Source: Pseudomonadota bacterium (GTDB lineage: Bacteria > Pseudomonadota > Alphaproteobacteria > Acetobacterales > Acetobacteraceae). From it: a stretch of DNA of 64,000 bases. Every line of letters begins with the position of its first letter. Position 1 is the stretch's first letter. The translations under genes and the position numbers were made by a program. The stretch covers positions 115,000 through 178,999 of the forward strand of contig JAJZVV010000008.1 of assembly GCA_021845595.1 (NCBI GenBank), given 5' to 3'. The notes beneath the pieces were generated by a model. That model saw nothing but the letters and a program-made list of their open reading frames with translations. It ran no database searches and was not told where the DNA came from. Of this stretch, positions 25,908-35,510 are shown piece by piece.

Positions 25908-27046
25908 CCGAGACCGCCCGCACCGCCGAGCTTTCCGCCTACATCTCCTCCGCCGAGGAGCTGATCGCGGAGGCGCGGGCGGGACGCATGTTCATCCTCG
26001 TCGATGACGAGGACCGCGAAAACGAGGGGGACCTGGTCATCCCGGCGCAGTACGCCACGCCCGAGGCGATCAATTTCATGGCCCGGCACGCCCGCGGCCT
26101 GATCTGCCTGGCGCTGACGCAGCACCGCGTCGAACAGCTCGGGCTCTCGCTGATGAGCCAGTCGAACAGCTCGCGCCACCAGACCGCGTTCACCGTCTCG
26201 ATCGAGGCACGCGAGGGCGTCACCACTGGCATCTCCGCCGCCGACCGCGCCCACACCATCGCCGTCGCCATCAATCCCGAAGCCGGGCGGGCGGACATCG
26301 CCACGCCCGGGCACGTCTTCCCGCTGATGGCGCGCGAAGGCGGCACGCTGGTGCGCGCCGGGCACACCGAGGCGGCGGTCGACATCGCCCGCCTCGCCGG
26401 GCTCAACCCGGCCGGGGTGATCTGCGAGATCATGCGCGACGACGGCAGCATGGCGCGGCTGCCCGACCTCGTCGCGTTCGCCCAGGCGCATAATCTCCGC
26501 CTCGGCACGATCGCGGATCTGATCGCCTATCGCCGCCGCACCGAACGGCTGGTGCGCCGGGTGCAGGAGGGCGAGCTGACGCACGGCGTTGGCGGCGCCT
26601 GGCGGCTCGCGGTCTATGCCAACACGGTCGAGTATGCCGAGCATCTGGCGCTGGTGAAGGGCGATCTCGCCGCGCCGGGGCCGGTGCTGGTGCGCATGCA
26701 CGCCGTCGATCTGCTCGACGACGTGCTGGCCGGGCCGCATTTGTCCAGCCTGCACGGGGCGATGCACATGATCGGCGCGGCCGGACGCGGCGTGGTGGTG
26801 CTGCTGCGTGAGCGGCCGCCGACCGCACTGTCCGAGCGCGTCCGCCTGCTCGCCGCCGCCGCCCGCCCGCCGGCGGAGCTGCGCCATTACGGCATCGGCG
26901 CGCAGATCCTGCTCGACCTCGGCGTGCGCGACATGATCCTGCTGTCCAATACCCGCCGCACCATCATCGGGCTGGAGGGCTACGGGCTCAACGTGGTCGA
27001 ACAGCGCGCCATCGAAAGATCCGCGCCCAAAGGGTCGGCGCCATGA
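25904..27046 (+). CDS. ribBX: DHBP synthase with decayed GTP cyclohydrolase II domain (RibBX type)
   Basis: A 380-residue protein. The N-terminal 3,4-dihydroxy-2-butanone-4-phosphate synthase domain (about residues 13-210) is complete, with DDEDRENEGDLV at 34-45 and HTIAVAINPEAGRADIATPG. The C-terminal part (about 212-375) aligns with RibA but lacks its function: the stretch at 261-290 has none of the three zinc-ligand cysteines of RibA, reading VLVRMHAVDLLDDVLAG then HLSSLHGAM. The end (YGIGAQILLDLGVRDMILLS) is preserved. It should make the four-carbon unit for lumazine but not open GTP, so a separate ribA is needed elsewhere. ATG at 25904 with CCAGGAG upstream. Confidence 0.9.
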   Translation: MTETARTAELSAYISSAEELIAEARAGRMFILVDDEDRENEGDLVIPAQYATPEAINFMARHARGLICLALTQHRVEQLGLSLMSQSNSSRHQTAFTVSIEAREGVTTGISAADRAHTIAVAINPEAGRADIATPGHVFPLMAREGGTLVRAGHTEAAVDIARLAGLNPAGVICEIMRDDGSMARLPDLVAFAQAHNLRLGTIADLIAYRRRTERLVRRVQEGELTHGVGGAWRLAVYANTVEYAEHLALVKGDLAAPGPVLVRMHAVDLLDDVLAGPHLSSLHGAMHMIGAAGRGVVVLLRERPPTALSERVRLLAAAARPPAELRHYGIGAQILLDLGVRDMILLSNTRRTIIGLEGYGLNVVEQRAIERSAPKGSAP

Positions 27047-27525
27047 GCACCGAAGACGCGGCCCCGGTGGCCGCTCCGGAGGTGACCGGGCCACCGCCGC
27101 ACCTCCTCATCGTGCGCGCGCCCTACTATCGTGCGGTGGTCGACGGGCTCACCGCGGGCGCACAGCGCATCGTCGCGGCTTCGGGCGCGAGCGCGGAGGT
27201 GCTGGACGTCGCCGGCGCGTTCGAGCTGGCGCAGGCGATCCGGCTCGCGCTGCGCGGGCGCACGCGCTTCGACGGGTTCGTCGCGCTCGGCTGCGTCGTG
27301 CGCGGCGAGACCGACCACTACGAGTTCATCTGCCAGGCAAGCATGCAGGGGCTGATGGACGTCGCGCTGGCCTACGGCATCGCGCTCGGCACCGGGCTGC
27401 TGACGGTGGACACGCTGGCCCAGGCGGAAGCGCGTGCGGGCGCCGAGGGCGCCAACAAGGGGGCCGAAGCCGCGGCCGCGGCGCTGCGCCAGATCGACGC
27501 TGGCCGCCGGCTCGGCGCGCTGTGA
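27043..27525 (+). CDS. ribH: 6,7-dimethyl-8-ribityllumazine synthase
   Basis: A 160-residue lumazine synthase. The PHLLIVRAPYYRAVVDGL start, VAGAFELAQAI and GCVVRGETDHYEFIC motifs are those of RibH. It condenses the DHBP made by RibBX with the ribityl-pyrimidine from RibD and forms icosahedral or pentameric assemblies. It overlaps ribBX by ATGA and nusB by one base. Confidence 0.95.
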   Translation: MSTEDAAPVAAPEVTGPPPHLLIVRAPYYRAVVDGLTAGAQRIVAASGASAEVLDVAGAFELAQAIRLALRGRTRFDGFVALGCVVRGETDHYEFICQASMQGLMDVALAYGIALGTGLLTVDTLAQAEARAGAEGANKGAEAAAAALRQIDAGRRLGAL

Positions 27526-28028
27526 TGGCCCGTACTGTCCGCCAGCCCGCGCGCAAGCGCACCGGCGCGCGCGTCGCCGCCGTGCAGGCGCTGTTCCAGG
27601 CCGAGCAGGCCGAGGACAGCGCCGAGGCGGTGATCGATCAGTTCCTGCGCCACCGGCTCGGCCCCGCCGGTGCCGAAGGGTTCGAGGAAGGACGGGCGCC
27701 GGAGGCCGACGCGGCGCTGTTCGCCGGCATCGTCCGCGCGGCGACCCAGCAGGCCGAGACCATCGACACGCTCATCACCGCCGCGCTGCCGGCGGACTGG
27801 CCGCTGGAGCGGCTCGATCCGGTGCTCCGCGCCCTGCTGCGTGCCTGCGCCGCCGAACTCGGCGACGCAACCGGCGCGCCGGCCCGCGTGCTGATCAACG
27901 AATATCTCGACGTCGCCCACGGATTTTTCGAGGGCGACGCGCCGCGCCTGGCCAACGGCGTGCTCGACGCCATCGCGCACACGCTGCGCGCGGGCGAGTT
28001 CGCCGCGCCCACCGAGGGGCGCGGCTGA
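27525..28028 (+). CDS. nusB: transcription antitermination protein NusB
   Basis: A 167-residue NusB. The ARVAAVQALFQAEQAE start, LERLDPVLRALLRACAAEL and NEYLDVAHGFFEGDAPRLANGVLD are typical. With NusE (S10) it binds boxA in rRNA leaders. I used ATG 27525 in the TGATG overlap; GTG 27522 is an alternative. It ends the glyA-nusB row and converges on the fatty acid operon. Confidence 0.94.
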   Translation: MARTVRQPARKRTGARVAAVQALFQAEQAEDSAEAVIDQFLRHRLGPAGAEGFEEGRAPEADAALFAGIVRAATQQAETIDTLITAALPADWPLERLDPVLRALLRACAAELGDATGAPARVLINEYLDVAHGFFEGDAPRLANGVLDAIAHTLRAGEFAAPTEGRG

Positions 28029-28037
28029 CCGTTCCGC

Positions 28038-29828
28038 TCAGAAATCGGCCTCGTCGAGCGCCATCATCGCCGCCTTGCCCGATTTGATCGCCGGCAGGAG
28101 CGCGAAGGCGTTGGGCAGGATGCGCTCCATGTAGAAGCGCGCGGTGGCGAGCTTGGTGCGGTAGAACCCGGCATCGCCATTGGCCGCCGGCAGCTTGGCG
28201 GCGGCGATCTCGGCGCTGCGCGCCCACATGAAGCCGAGCGCAACCAGGCCGAACAGGCGCAGATATTCGGTCGCCGCCGCCCCCGCCTCCTCCGCGTCGC
28301 GCTGGCCGCGCTCGGCGATGTGGGCGGTGGCGAGCTGCAGCGCGCCGAACCCCTTGGCCAGTGCCTGCACCAGCGGGCCGATCGCAGCGTCGTCCTTCTT
28401 CGCCTCGATGAAGGCGGCGACGGGATGGAAGAAGCGGCGCAGCGAGCGCCCCGCATGCGCCGGCAGCTTGCGCCCGACGAGATCGAGCGCCTGGACGCCG
28501 TTGGTGCCCTCGTAGAGCATCGCGATGCGCGCATCGCGGACGAATTGCTCGACGCCATGGTCACGGATGTAGCCATGGCCGCCATAGACCTGCATGCCGA
28601 GGCTGGCGGTCTCGAAGCCGATGTCGGTGAACAGCGCTTTCACCACCGGCGTCATCAGCGCGGTGAAATCCTCCGCCGCCTCGCGCGCCGCGGGGTCGCT
28701 TTCGCGCTCCATCAGGTCGAGCGCCTGCGCCACCCAGCCGGCGAGCGCGCGGCAGCCTTCGGCATAGGCACGGATGGTCAGCAGCGTGCGGCGGATGTCG
28801 GGATGGACGATGATCGGGTCCGCGGCGAGGTCCGGCCGCTTGGCGCCGGCGAGCGAGCGGCCCTGAAGCCGCTCCTTCGCGTAGGCCACCGCGCTCTGGT
28901 AGGCCGCCTCGGCAATACCGAGCCCCTGGATGCCGACCGAGAGCCGCTCGCTGTTCATCATGGTGAACATCGCAGCGAGCCCCTTGTTGGGCGCGCCGAC
29001 GAGCCAGCCGGTGGCGTCCTCGAAGGTGAGCTGGCAGGTCGCCGAGGCGCGGATGCCCATTTTGTGCTCGATCGCCGTGCACACCACGCCGTTGCGCGCG
29101 CCCGGCGCGCCCTCGGTCGTGGGGAGGAATTTCGGCACCAGGAACAGGCTGATGCCCCTCACCCCGGCGGGCGCATCCGGCATCCGGGCGAGGACGAGAT
29201 GGACGATGTTCTCGGTGAGGTCGTGCTCACCGGCGGAAATGAAGATTTTCGCGCCGCTCACCCGGTAGCTGCCGTCCGGCTGCGGCACCGCGCGGGTGCG
29301 CAGCTGGCCGAGATCCGTGCCGCAATGGGCCTCGGTGAGACACATCGTCCCCGACCAGGTGCCGTCCACCATCTTCGGCAGGAAGCGCGCCTTGAGTTCC
29401 TCCGAGCCATGGTCGCGCAGCGCCAGATAGGCGCCATGGGTGAGGCCCGGGTAGAGCCCGAAGGCGAGATTGGTCGCACAACTCATCTCCTCGACGAGCT
29501 TGTTGACGATCTCCGGCAGCCCCTGTCCGCCATAGGCGGGATCGCACGCGAGCGATGTCCACCCGGCGTCACGGAACAGATCATAGGCCGCCTTGAAGCC
29601 CTTCGGCGTGCGCACGACGCCGTTCTCGTAGTGGCAGCCTTCCTCATCGCCGCTCGCATTCAGCGGCAGCAGCACTTCCTCGGAGATTTTCGCCGCTTCC
29701 TCCAGCACGCTGTCCATCAGCTCGGGCGAAAGCTCCTCGCCGCCGGGGAGCGCCAGGATGCGGCGGCTGTCGTGCAGCTCGTGCAGCACGAAGCGCATGT
29801 CGCGAAGCGGGGCCTTGTAGGTTTGCAT
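28038..29828 (-). CDS. acyl-CoA dehydrogenase
   Basis: A 596-residue FAD enzyme of the long acyl-CoA dehydrogenase class (FadE/DmdC-like), with about 200 residues more than the short forms. The MCLTEAHCGTDLGQLRT motif binds substrate/FAD, YEGTNGVQALDLVGRKL carries the catalytic-base-type glutamate, and a C-terminal acyl-CoA dehydrogenase extension ends the protein. It oxidises acyl-CoA to 2-enoyl-CoA in beta-oxidation. The DmdC label seen for close relatives would mean methylmercaptopropionyl-CoA, but the fad context favours fatty acids. It is last in the operon, 12 bp after the bifunctional enzyme gene. Confidence 0.9.
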   Translation of the reverse strand: MQTYKAPLRDMRFVLHELHDSRRILALPGGEELSPELMDSVLEEAAKISEEVLLPLNASGDEEGCHYENGVVRTPKGFKAAYDLFRDAGWTSLACDPAYGGQGLPEIVNKLVEEMSCATNLAFGLYPGLTHGAYLALRDHGSEELKARFLPKMVDGTWSGTMCLTEAHCGTDLGQLRTRAVPQPDGSYRVSGAKIFISAGEHDLTENIVHLVLARMPDAPAGVRGISLFLVPKFLPTTEGAPGARNGVVCTAIEHKMGIRASATCQLTFEDATGWLVGAPNKGLAAMFTMMNSERLSVGIQGLGIAEAAYQSAVAYAKERLQGRSLAGAKRPDLAADPIIVHPDIRRTLLTIRAYAEGCRALAGWVAQALDLMERESDPAAREAAEDFTALMTPVVKALFTDIGFETASLGMQVYGGHGYIRDHGVEQFVRDARIAMLYEGTNGVQALDLVGRKLPAHAGRSLRRFFHPVAAFIEAKKDDAAIGPLVQALAKGFGALQLATAHIAERGQRDAEEAGAAATEYLRLFGLVALGFMWARSAEIAAAKLPAANGDAGFYRTKLATARFYMERILPNAFALLPAIKSGKAAMMALDEADF

Positions 29829-29840
29829 GGGCGTGCTCCT

Positions 29841-32165
29841 TCAGTTGCGCAGCGGCTTGCCGGTCTCGAGCGTGTGCTCGATGCGCGCCAGGGTCTTTTC
29901 GCTCTGCAGCAGGCGGATGAAATTGCGCCGCTCGAGATCCAGCATGGCCTGCTCGCCGATCGGCACGGTCGGGTCCGCATCCCCGCCCGAAAGCACCTTG
30001 GCCAACGAAGCGGCGACCACGAGATCATGGTCGGTCGCCTTGCCCATCCGGTGGAACGCTTCCGCCGCCATGACCAGCGCGGCCTTGCCGGCCGGGCCCG
30101 CAGCGATGATCTCCGGCGGCAGGGGCCGCGCTCCGGCATCGAGCAGGGCCAGGGCGCGCGCTTTCGCATCCGCGAGCAGCCGCGCACGGTTCATGGTGAT
30201 GCCGTCACTCGGGCGCAGGATCAGCATGTCCCGTGCCTCGGCCGCCGATTTCGAGACCTGCGCGGTCGAAATCAATTCGAAGGCACGCGCCGCACCCGGC
30301 ATCGGACCGCGCGGCAGATTTCCCTCCGTCTGCCAGCGCACCAGCATCTCCTTGCAGCCGCCCCAGCCCGGCAGCAGCCCGACGCCGCATTCGACGAGCC
30401 CGGCATAGGTCTCGGCATGGGCCTGCACCGCGGTGCTGTGCAGCAGGATTTCGCAGCCGCCGCCGAGCGCCATGCCGGCGGGCGCGCTCACCACGGGGAA
30501 CGGCGCGTATTTCAGCGCCAGATAGGTCTGCTGGCCGGCGGCGATCGCCTTATCCACCTCGCCCCAGGCGGCGATGTTGGCGGCGAAGAGCGCGATACCG
30601 AGATTGGCGCCGACGGAAAAATTGGCGCCCTCGTTGTAGATCACCAGCGCCTTGTAGTCCTCGCGCACCAGCGCCAGCGTCTTGTTCAGCAGGGCGATGA
30701 TGTCGGCATCGAGCGCGTTCATCTTGCTGGTGAACTCGAAGCAGACCACGCCATCGCCGATGTCCCACAGCGCCGCCGATCCGTTCTTCATGAGCGGCTT
30801 GCTCCGCCGCTTGACGTCCTCGAGCAGCAGCACGCCGTCTGGGCGGAGGACGTCGTGGTAGACACCATCGGTGCCGAGAAACTGCAACTGGCCGCGCTCG
30901 GTGCGATAGAAACTCCGTCCCTTCGCCTGCGCGAGCAGCTTGGGGACGGCGACGCCGTCGGCGGCGAGACGCTCGATCAGCCAGTCCGCACCGATGCGGT
31001 CGATCAGCTCGAACGGGCCCCATTTCCAGTTGTAGCCGAGGCGCATCGCCTCATCGATGCCGACGATGTCGTCCGTCGCCCCCGGCACCAGCGCGGCGGC
31101 GTAGGCCAGGGTCTGGCCGATCACCCGCCAGGCATAGCGCCCGACCTTGCCGGGCGCGGCCAGGATCTTGCGCAGATCGCTGCCGGCGGCGGCGAGTTCG
31201 GGGAGATTGGCGGCGCGCTCGGGACGGTATTCGCCGGTGCCGAGGTCCATCGCCAGCTTGCGCCGCCCGCCCTCGCCGCGCTCCAGCCGATAGAAGCCGC
31301 CCTTGCCTTTGCGGCCGGTGTAGCCTTCGGCGATCATGCGCCCGAGGAGCGGCAGCTCGCGATTGGCAGCGTGGAACGGATCGCTCGGCGGCAGCGCGCG
31401 GGCCAGGCTGGCGTTGACGTGCGGCATCAGGTCGAGGCCGACGAGATCGATCAGGCCGAAGATCGCCGTGCGCGGAACGCCGAACGGTCGGCCCATCACG
31501 GCGTCGGCCTCTTCGACGGTGAGCCCGGCATCGACCGCTTCGACGACGCCCAACTGCATCCAGTAGACGCCGAGACGGTTGGCGATGAAGCCCGGGCTGT
31601 CCTTGCAGTTCACCAGGCTCTTGCCGAGCACGACGTCGCCAAACCGGCTGACGGCCGCCACCGTCACCGGATCACTGTCGATGCCGGCGACGATCTCCAG
31701 CAGGCGCATGTAGCGCGGCGGGTTGAAGAAATGGGTGATGAGGAAATCGCGCCGGAACGCCTCCGGCATCCCCTCCACCAGCGTCGCCAGCGGAATCGTC
31801 GAGGTGTTGGACGACACCGCACTGCCCGGCCGGCGCACCGCATCGATGCGGCGATAGAGCGCCTGCTTGACATCGAGCCGTTCGACCACGGCCTCGACGA
31901 TCCAGTCGCAGTCCGCGAGCTTGCCCAGATCGTCCTCGGTATTGCCGGGGGTGATCAGCTTCGCCGCGGCCGCGCTCATCAGCGGCGCCGGCTCGGTTCT
32001 GCCCATCTTCGCCACCGCGCCGGCGGCGATGGCATTGCGATCGTTGCTGCCCTGCGGAACGATGTCGAGCAGCAGCACCGGCACACCGGCGTTGGCGACC
32101 TGCGCGGCGATGCCCGCGCCCATGACGCCGGCACCGATGACGGCGACTTTGCGGATTTCCTGCAT
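29841..32165 (-). CDS. fadN: 3-hydroxyacyl-CoA dehydrogenase/enoyl-CoA hydratase, FadN type
   Basis: A 774-residue bifunctional beta-oxidation enzyme with the domain order of FadN, the reverse of FadB/FadJ. The N-terminal NAD-binding fold (VAVIGAGVMGAGIA at residues 7-20) and dehydrogenase core (SSNTSTIPLATL, HFFNPPRYMRLLEIV) come first. The enoyl-CoA hydratase/isomerase-like domain follows from about residue 470 (FEFTSKMNALDADI, AGMALGGGCEIL). ATG at 32165 is set by the NAD fold; the longer ORF overlaps the thiolase gene. Stop and start overlap by one base with the thiolase gene, so they are coupled and likely form one complex. Confidence 0.9.
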   Translation of the reverse strand: MQEIRKVAVIGAGVMGAGIAAQVANAGVPVLLLDIVPQGSNDRNAIAAGAVAKMGRTEPAPLMSAAAAKLITPGNTEDDLGKLADCDWIVEAVVERLDVKQALYRRIDAVRRPGSAVSSNTSTIPLATLVEGMPEAFRRDFLITHFFNPPRYMRLLEIVAGIDSDPVTVAAVSRFGDVVLGKSLVNCKDSPGFIANRLGVYWMQLGVVEAVDAGLTVEEADAVMGRPFGVPRTAIFGLIDLVGLDLMPHVNASLARALPPSDPFHAANRELPLLGRMIAEGYTGRKGKGGFYRLERGEGGRRKLAMDLGTGEYRPERAANLPELAAAGSDLRKILAAPGKVGRYAWRVIGQTLAYAAALVPGATDDIVGIDEAMRLGYNWKWGPFELIDRIGADWLIERLAADGVAVPKLLAQAKGRSFYRTERGQLQFLGTDGVYHDVLRPDGVLLLEDVKRRSKPLMKNGSAALWDIGDGVVCFEFTSKMNALDADIIALLNKTLALVREDYKALVIYNEGANFSVGANLGIALFAANIAAWGEVDKAIAAGQQTYLALKYAPFPVVSAPAGMALGGGCEILLHSTAVQAHAETYAGLVECGVGLLPGWGGCKEMLVRWQTEGNLPRGPMPGAARAFELISTAQVSKSAAEARDMLILRPSDGITMNRARLLADAKARALALLDAGARPLPPEIIAAGPAGKAALVMAAEAFHRMGKATDHDLVVAASLAKVLSGGDADPTVPIGEQAMLDLERRNFIRLLQSEKTLARIEHTLETGKPLRN

Positions 32166-33301
32166 CAGACGCGCTCCAGGATGGTGGCGATGCCCTGGCC
32201 GCCGCCGATGCACTGCGTCGCCAGCGCGTAGCGCGCGCCCTCGCGAACGAGCAGGCTCGCCGCCTTGCCGACGATGCGCGCGCCGGTGGCGCCGAGCGGA
32301 TGGCCGAGCGCGATCGCCCCGCCATCGAGATTGAGCGTCGCCTCGTCGACGCCGAGCTCGCGCACGCACGCCAGCGCCTGGCTCGCGAAAGCCTCGTTGA
32401 GCTCGACGACGCCAATCTCGCCGATGCCGATGCCGGCGCGCGCGAGCGCCTTACGCGTCGCGGCGACCGGACCCATGCCCATGATCTCGGGCGCGCAGCC
32501 GGCGACGGCGACGGAGCGAATGCGCGCCAACGGGGTCAGGCCGGTGCGTTCGGCGTAGGCCTCGCTGCACACCAGCACCGCGGCAGCGCCATCGGTCAGC
32601 GGCGAGGACGTGCCGGCGGTGACACTGCCGTCCTTGCTGAAGGCAGGCTTCAATTCGGCCAGCGTGGCAGCGCTGGTCTCGGCCCGGATGCAGCCGTCGG
32701 TTTCGATATTGCCGGTCTTGGCGGTGATCGCGACGAGTTCGCCCGCGAACCGGCCGCCCGCCTGCGCCGCCGCGGCGCGGGCATGGCTGCGCACGGCGAA
32801 TTCTTCCTGCTCGGCGCGCGGGATGTGCCATCGCCCAGCGACATTCTCCGCCGTCTCGCCCATGCCGATATAGGCTGCGGCGTTCTTCGCCACCAGCGCC
32901 GGATTCGGCATCGGGTTGAAGCCCATCATCGGCACGCGGGACATGCTCTCGATGCCGGCGCAGACGAAAACCTCGCCGGCGCCGAGCGCGATCTGTCCGG
33001 CGGCGATGTGCACCGCATGCATCGAGGAGCCGCAGAAACGGTTCACCGTCATCGCCGCCACCGAGATCGGCAGATCGGCGAGCAGCCCGATCAGGCGGGC
33101 CACGTTCAACCCCTGCTCGCCTTCGGGAAATGCGCACCCGACGATGAGGTCTTCGATGTCCGCCGCGGCGACGCCGGTGCGGGTCACCAGCGCGCGCACG
33201 ATTTGTGCGGCGATGTCGTCGGGGCGAACGCGCGCCAGCGCGCCCCGCTTCGCCGGGGTGAAGGGAGATCGGGCAAAGCCCGCGATGACCGCTTGCGGCA
33301 T
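32165..33301 (-). CDS. fadA: acetyl-CoA acyltransferase (thiolase)
   Basis: A 378-residue thiolase. Active-site cysteines are in VNRFCGSSMHA and TQCIGGGQG, and the histidine in IALGHPLGATGAR; NEAFASQ is present. It cleaves 3-ketoacyl-CoA to acetyl-CoA and a shortened acyl-CoA. The start ATG at 33301 has GGAGCA upstream; the ORF extends further but the extra 20 residues are not family-like. Located between the MerR regulator and the FadN-type gene. Confidence 0.93.
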   Translation of the reverse strand: MPQAVIAGFARSPFTPAKRGALARVRPDDIAAQIVRALVTRTGVAAADIEDLIVGCAFPEGEQGLNVARLIGLLADLPISVAAMTVNRFCGSSMHAVHIAAGQIALGAGEVFVCAGIESMSRVPMMGFNPMPNPALVAKNAAAYIGMGETAENVAGRWHIPRAEQEEFAVRSHARAAAAQAGGRFAGELVAITAKTGNIETDGCIRAETSAATLAELKPAFSKDGSVTAGTSSPLTDGAAAVLVCSEAYAERTGLTPLARIRSVAVAGCAPEIMGMGPVAATRKALARAGIGIGEIGVVELNEAFASQALACVRELGVDEATLNLDGGAIALGHPLGATGARIVGKAASLLVREGARYALATQCIGGGQGIATILERV

Positions 33302-33323
33302 GGTTGCTGCTCCGTTCTGTCGA

Positions 33324-33740
33324 TCAGATGACCGGCGCGCGCTGCGCGGCGGCCGTGGCATCGGCCGCCTGGCGCTCGATCTCGCGCAGCTCGGCCAAGG
33401 TTTCTTCGAGGGCGGCGCGCTGCTCTTCGAGCTTCGCGATGCGGCTCCTCACCGCCGTGCTCAGCATGCGCAACTGCTCGCCCTTGCTCCGGTCGATATC
33501 ATAGAGATCGAGATAATCCTTGATCTCCCGCAGGGAGAAGCCCAGCCGCTTGCCGCGCAGGATGAGAATCATGCGGGCACGGTCGTGGCGGGTGTAGGCA
33601 CGCGTCGTCCCGACCCGGCGTGGCGCGAGCAGATGCTTGGCTTCATAGAAGCGGATCGTGCGCGCGCTGATGCCGAGATCAGCTGCCAGTTCGGTGACGG
33701 TGAACAGCGCTTCCCCGCCCGCTTCTGCCCGCATCTTCAC
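33324..33740 (-). CDS. MerR-family regulator of the fatty acid/acyl-CoA operon
   Basis: A 138-residue MerR protein with winged helix at about residues 12-80 (FTVTELAADLGISARTIRFY, TRAYTRHDRARMILILRGKR) and a C-terminal coiled coil. It lacks metal-binding cysteines and is like LiuR/PsrA-context MerR proteins that respond to acyl-CoA or branched-chain intermediates. It lies inside the operon, overlapping the fadD stop by ATGA, so it probably autoregulates the whole set in step with its expression. Confidence 0.85.
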   Translation of the reverse strand: MKMRAEAGGEALFTVTELAADLGISARTIRFYEAKHLLAPRRVGTTRAYTRHDRARMILILRGKRLGFSLREIKDYLDLYDIDRSKGEQLRMLSTAVRSRIAKLEEQRAALEETLAELREIERQAADATAAAQRAPVI

Positions 33741-35410
33741 GCCCGATCACCCTTCGGCGCCTGTTCGTCCTCGAGCGCCTTCTTCGACAGCTTGCCGATC
33801 ATCGTCTTGGCCAGGCTGGCGCGGATCTCGATCTCCTTCGGCAACTCGATCGGCGAGACATAGTCTTTGAGAAATTCGCGCAGCGCCTCCGGGCTCACGC
33901 TGCGTCCGGCCCGCAGCGTGACGAAGGCCTTGGGCGATTGGCCTCGATAGGGATCGGGAATGCCGATCACCACCGCCTCGGCCACGGCCTCGTGCTGATA
34001 GAGTGCCTCCTCCAGCACACGCGGATAGACGTTGTAGCCGCCGCACAGGATCACGTCCTTGATGCGGTCGATGAGGAACAGATAATTGTCGGCATCGAGA
34101 TAGCCGATGTCGCCGGTACGCAGCGCGCCTTCGAAGAAGGCCTCGCGCGTCACCTCCGGTCGGTTCCAGTAACCCTGCATGACCTGCGGCCCGCGGATGC
34201 AGATCTCGCCCTTTTCGCCAACGCCGAGTCGCCAGGATGGGTCAGATGGGTCACGGATCTCGATCACCGTGCCGGGCACCGCCGGGCCGACCGAGCCCGG
34301 CTTGCGATCGCGTCCGGGCGGGGTGAATGAAACCACGGGCGAGGTTTCGCTCAGCCCGTAGCCCTCGGTGAGGCTGCCACCGGTGAGCTGTTCGAAGCGC
34401 TGCGCCACCTCGGCGGGAAGCGGCGCGCCGCCGGACGTGCAGTAGCGGATCGACGTCAGATCGATGCGCATGTGCTCGGCAGCGGTGTTGATCGCGCCAT
34501 AGATCGTCGGCACCGCCGGAAACACGCTCGGGCGGGTCCGCGCGATCGTGCGCATCAACTGGCGGATCTCGAAGCGCGGCAGGAGCACGAGCTCGGCGCC
34601 GAGCGCGATGCCGCAATTCATCACGCAGGTCATGGCGAACACATGAAACAGCGGCAGCACGCCGAGTATGCGCTCGCGCCCCGGCTGCAGCGTGGCGGCA
34701 TGCACGATGACCTGGGCGCTGTTCGCGGTCAGATTGGCGTGGGTGAGCATCGCCCCCTTGGGAACGCCCGTTGTGCCGCCGGTATATTGCAGTACCGCAA
34801 CATCCCGTTCGGGGTCGATGGCAACCGGCGTCGGCGGGGCATCGCCGGCGATGAGCTGCACGAATGTCAGATCCAGCGGGCCCGCATGCACCCGTTCGCG
34901 CCAGCGGATGACGTGATAGGCGAGACGACGCAGGGGCGGCAGCACCGCCGCGATCGGACACACGATGATGCGGGTCAGCCCAGCTTCCGCGGCGACGCGC
35001 GCCACCTTGCCATGGATCGCGGGAAGATTCGGCACCGCCATGATGATGGTGCCTGAGTCGCGCATCTGCGTCAGCAGCTCGCGCTCCACGTAGAGCGGGT
35101 TGTAGTTGACCACGACCGCGCCGGCTTTCAGCGCGGCGAAATAGAGGATGACCGAATACGGGGTGTTGGGCAGACAGAGGCCGACGCGCGTGCCCTTGAC
35201 GACCCCGATGCGCTGAAGCCCGCACGCGGCCCGCTCGACCAGCCGACCAAGCGCCGCGTAGGTCCAGCGCCGGCCCATGAAATCGAGCGCCGGCGCGCTG
35301 GGAAAGCGGGCGACCGCCGCGTCGAGCAGCGCCGACACCGAGGTCGGCGGCGGCAGCGCCGCGTCCACGGAGGCCTCACGCTCGGGCAGCTGTCCCGCGC
35401 CCACGCTCAT
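33737..35410 (-). CDS. fadD: long-chain fatty acid-CoA ligase
   Basis: A 557-residue AMP-binding (ANL) enzyme. The P-loop YTGGTTGVPKGAMLTH, the GYGLSETSP motif, RTGDIGYLD and the C-terminal lysine region (ELPKEIEIRASLAKTMIGKL) are intact. It activates fatty acids to acyl-CoA thioesters, feeding the acyl-CoA dehydrogenase, FadN and thiolase genes downstream. It heads the operon; 35411-35510 upstream contains AT-rich sequence (TACGTATACG-like palindrome near 35459) where its promoter is likely. Confidence 0.9.
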   Translation of the reverse strand: MSVGAGQLPEREASVDAALPPPTSVSALLDAAVARFPSAPALDFMGRRWTYAALGRLVERAACGLQRIGVVKGTRVGLCLPNTPYSVILYFAALKAGAVVVNYNPLYVERELLTQMRDSGTIIMAVPNLPAIHGKVARVAAEAGLTRIIVCPIAAVLPPLRRLAYHVIRWRERVHAGPLDLTFVQLIAGDAPPTPVAIDPERDVAVLQYTGGTTGVPKGAMLTHANLTANSAQVIVHAATLQPGRERILGVLPLFHVFAMTCVMNCGIALGAELVLLPRFEIRQLMRTIARTRPSVFPAVPTIYGAINTAAEHMRIDLTSIRYCTSGGAPLPAEVAQRFEQLTGGSLTEGYGLSETSPVVSFTPPGRDRKPGSVGPAVPGTVIEIRDPSDPSWRLGVGEKGEICIRGPQVMQGYWNRPEVTREAFFEGALRTGDIGYLDADNYLFLIDRIKDVILCGGYNVYPRVLEEALYQHEAVAEAVVIGIPDPYRGQSPKAFVTLRAGRSVSPEALREFLKDYVSPIELPKEIEIRASLAKTMIGKLSKKALEDEQAPKGDRA

Positions 35411-35510
35411 CGGCCGCTGCGTCCCCGTCCCAGACTACTTCCTTACGGGAGGAAGTTTACGTATACGTCATGCTGCCGTCAAGCCACCGATCCGGCGGGC
35501 TGCGGCCAGA

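Noticed and set aside
28320..32231. A 1303-codon plus-strand open frame
   Set aside because: It lies opposite the acyl-CoA dehydrogenase and FadN-type genes, which have clear motifs. Its protein is low-complexity Arg/His/Gly-rich, as expected for an antisense frame in GC-rich DNA.
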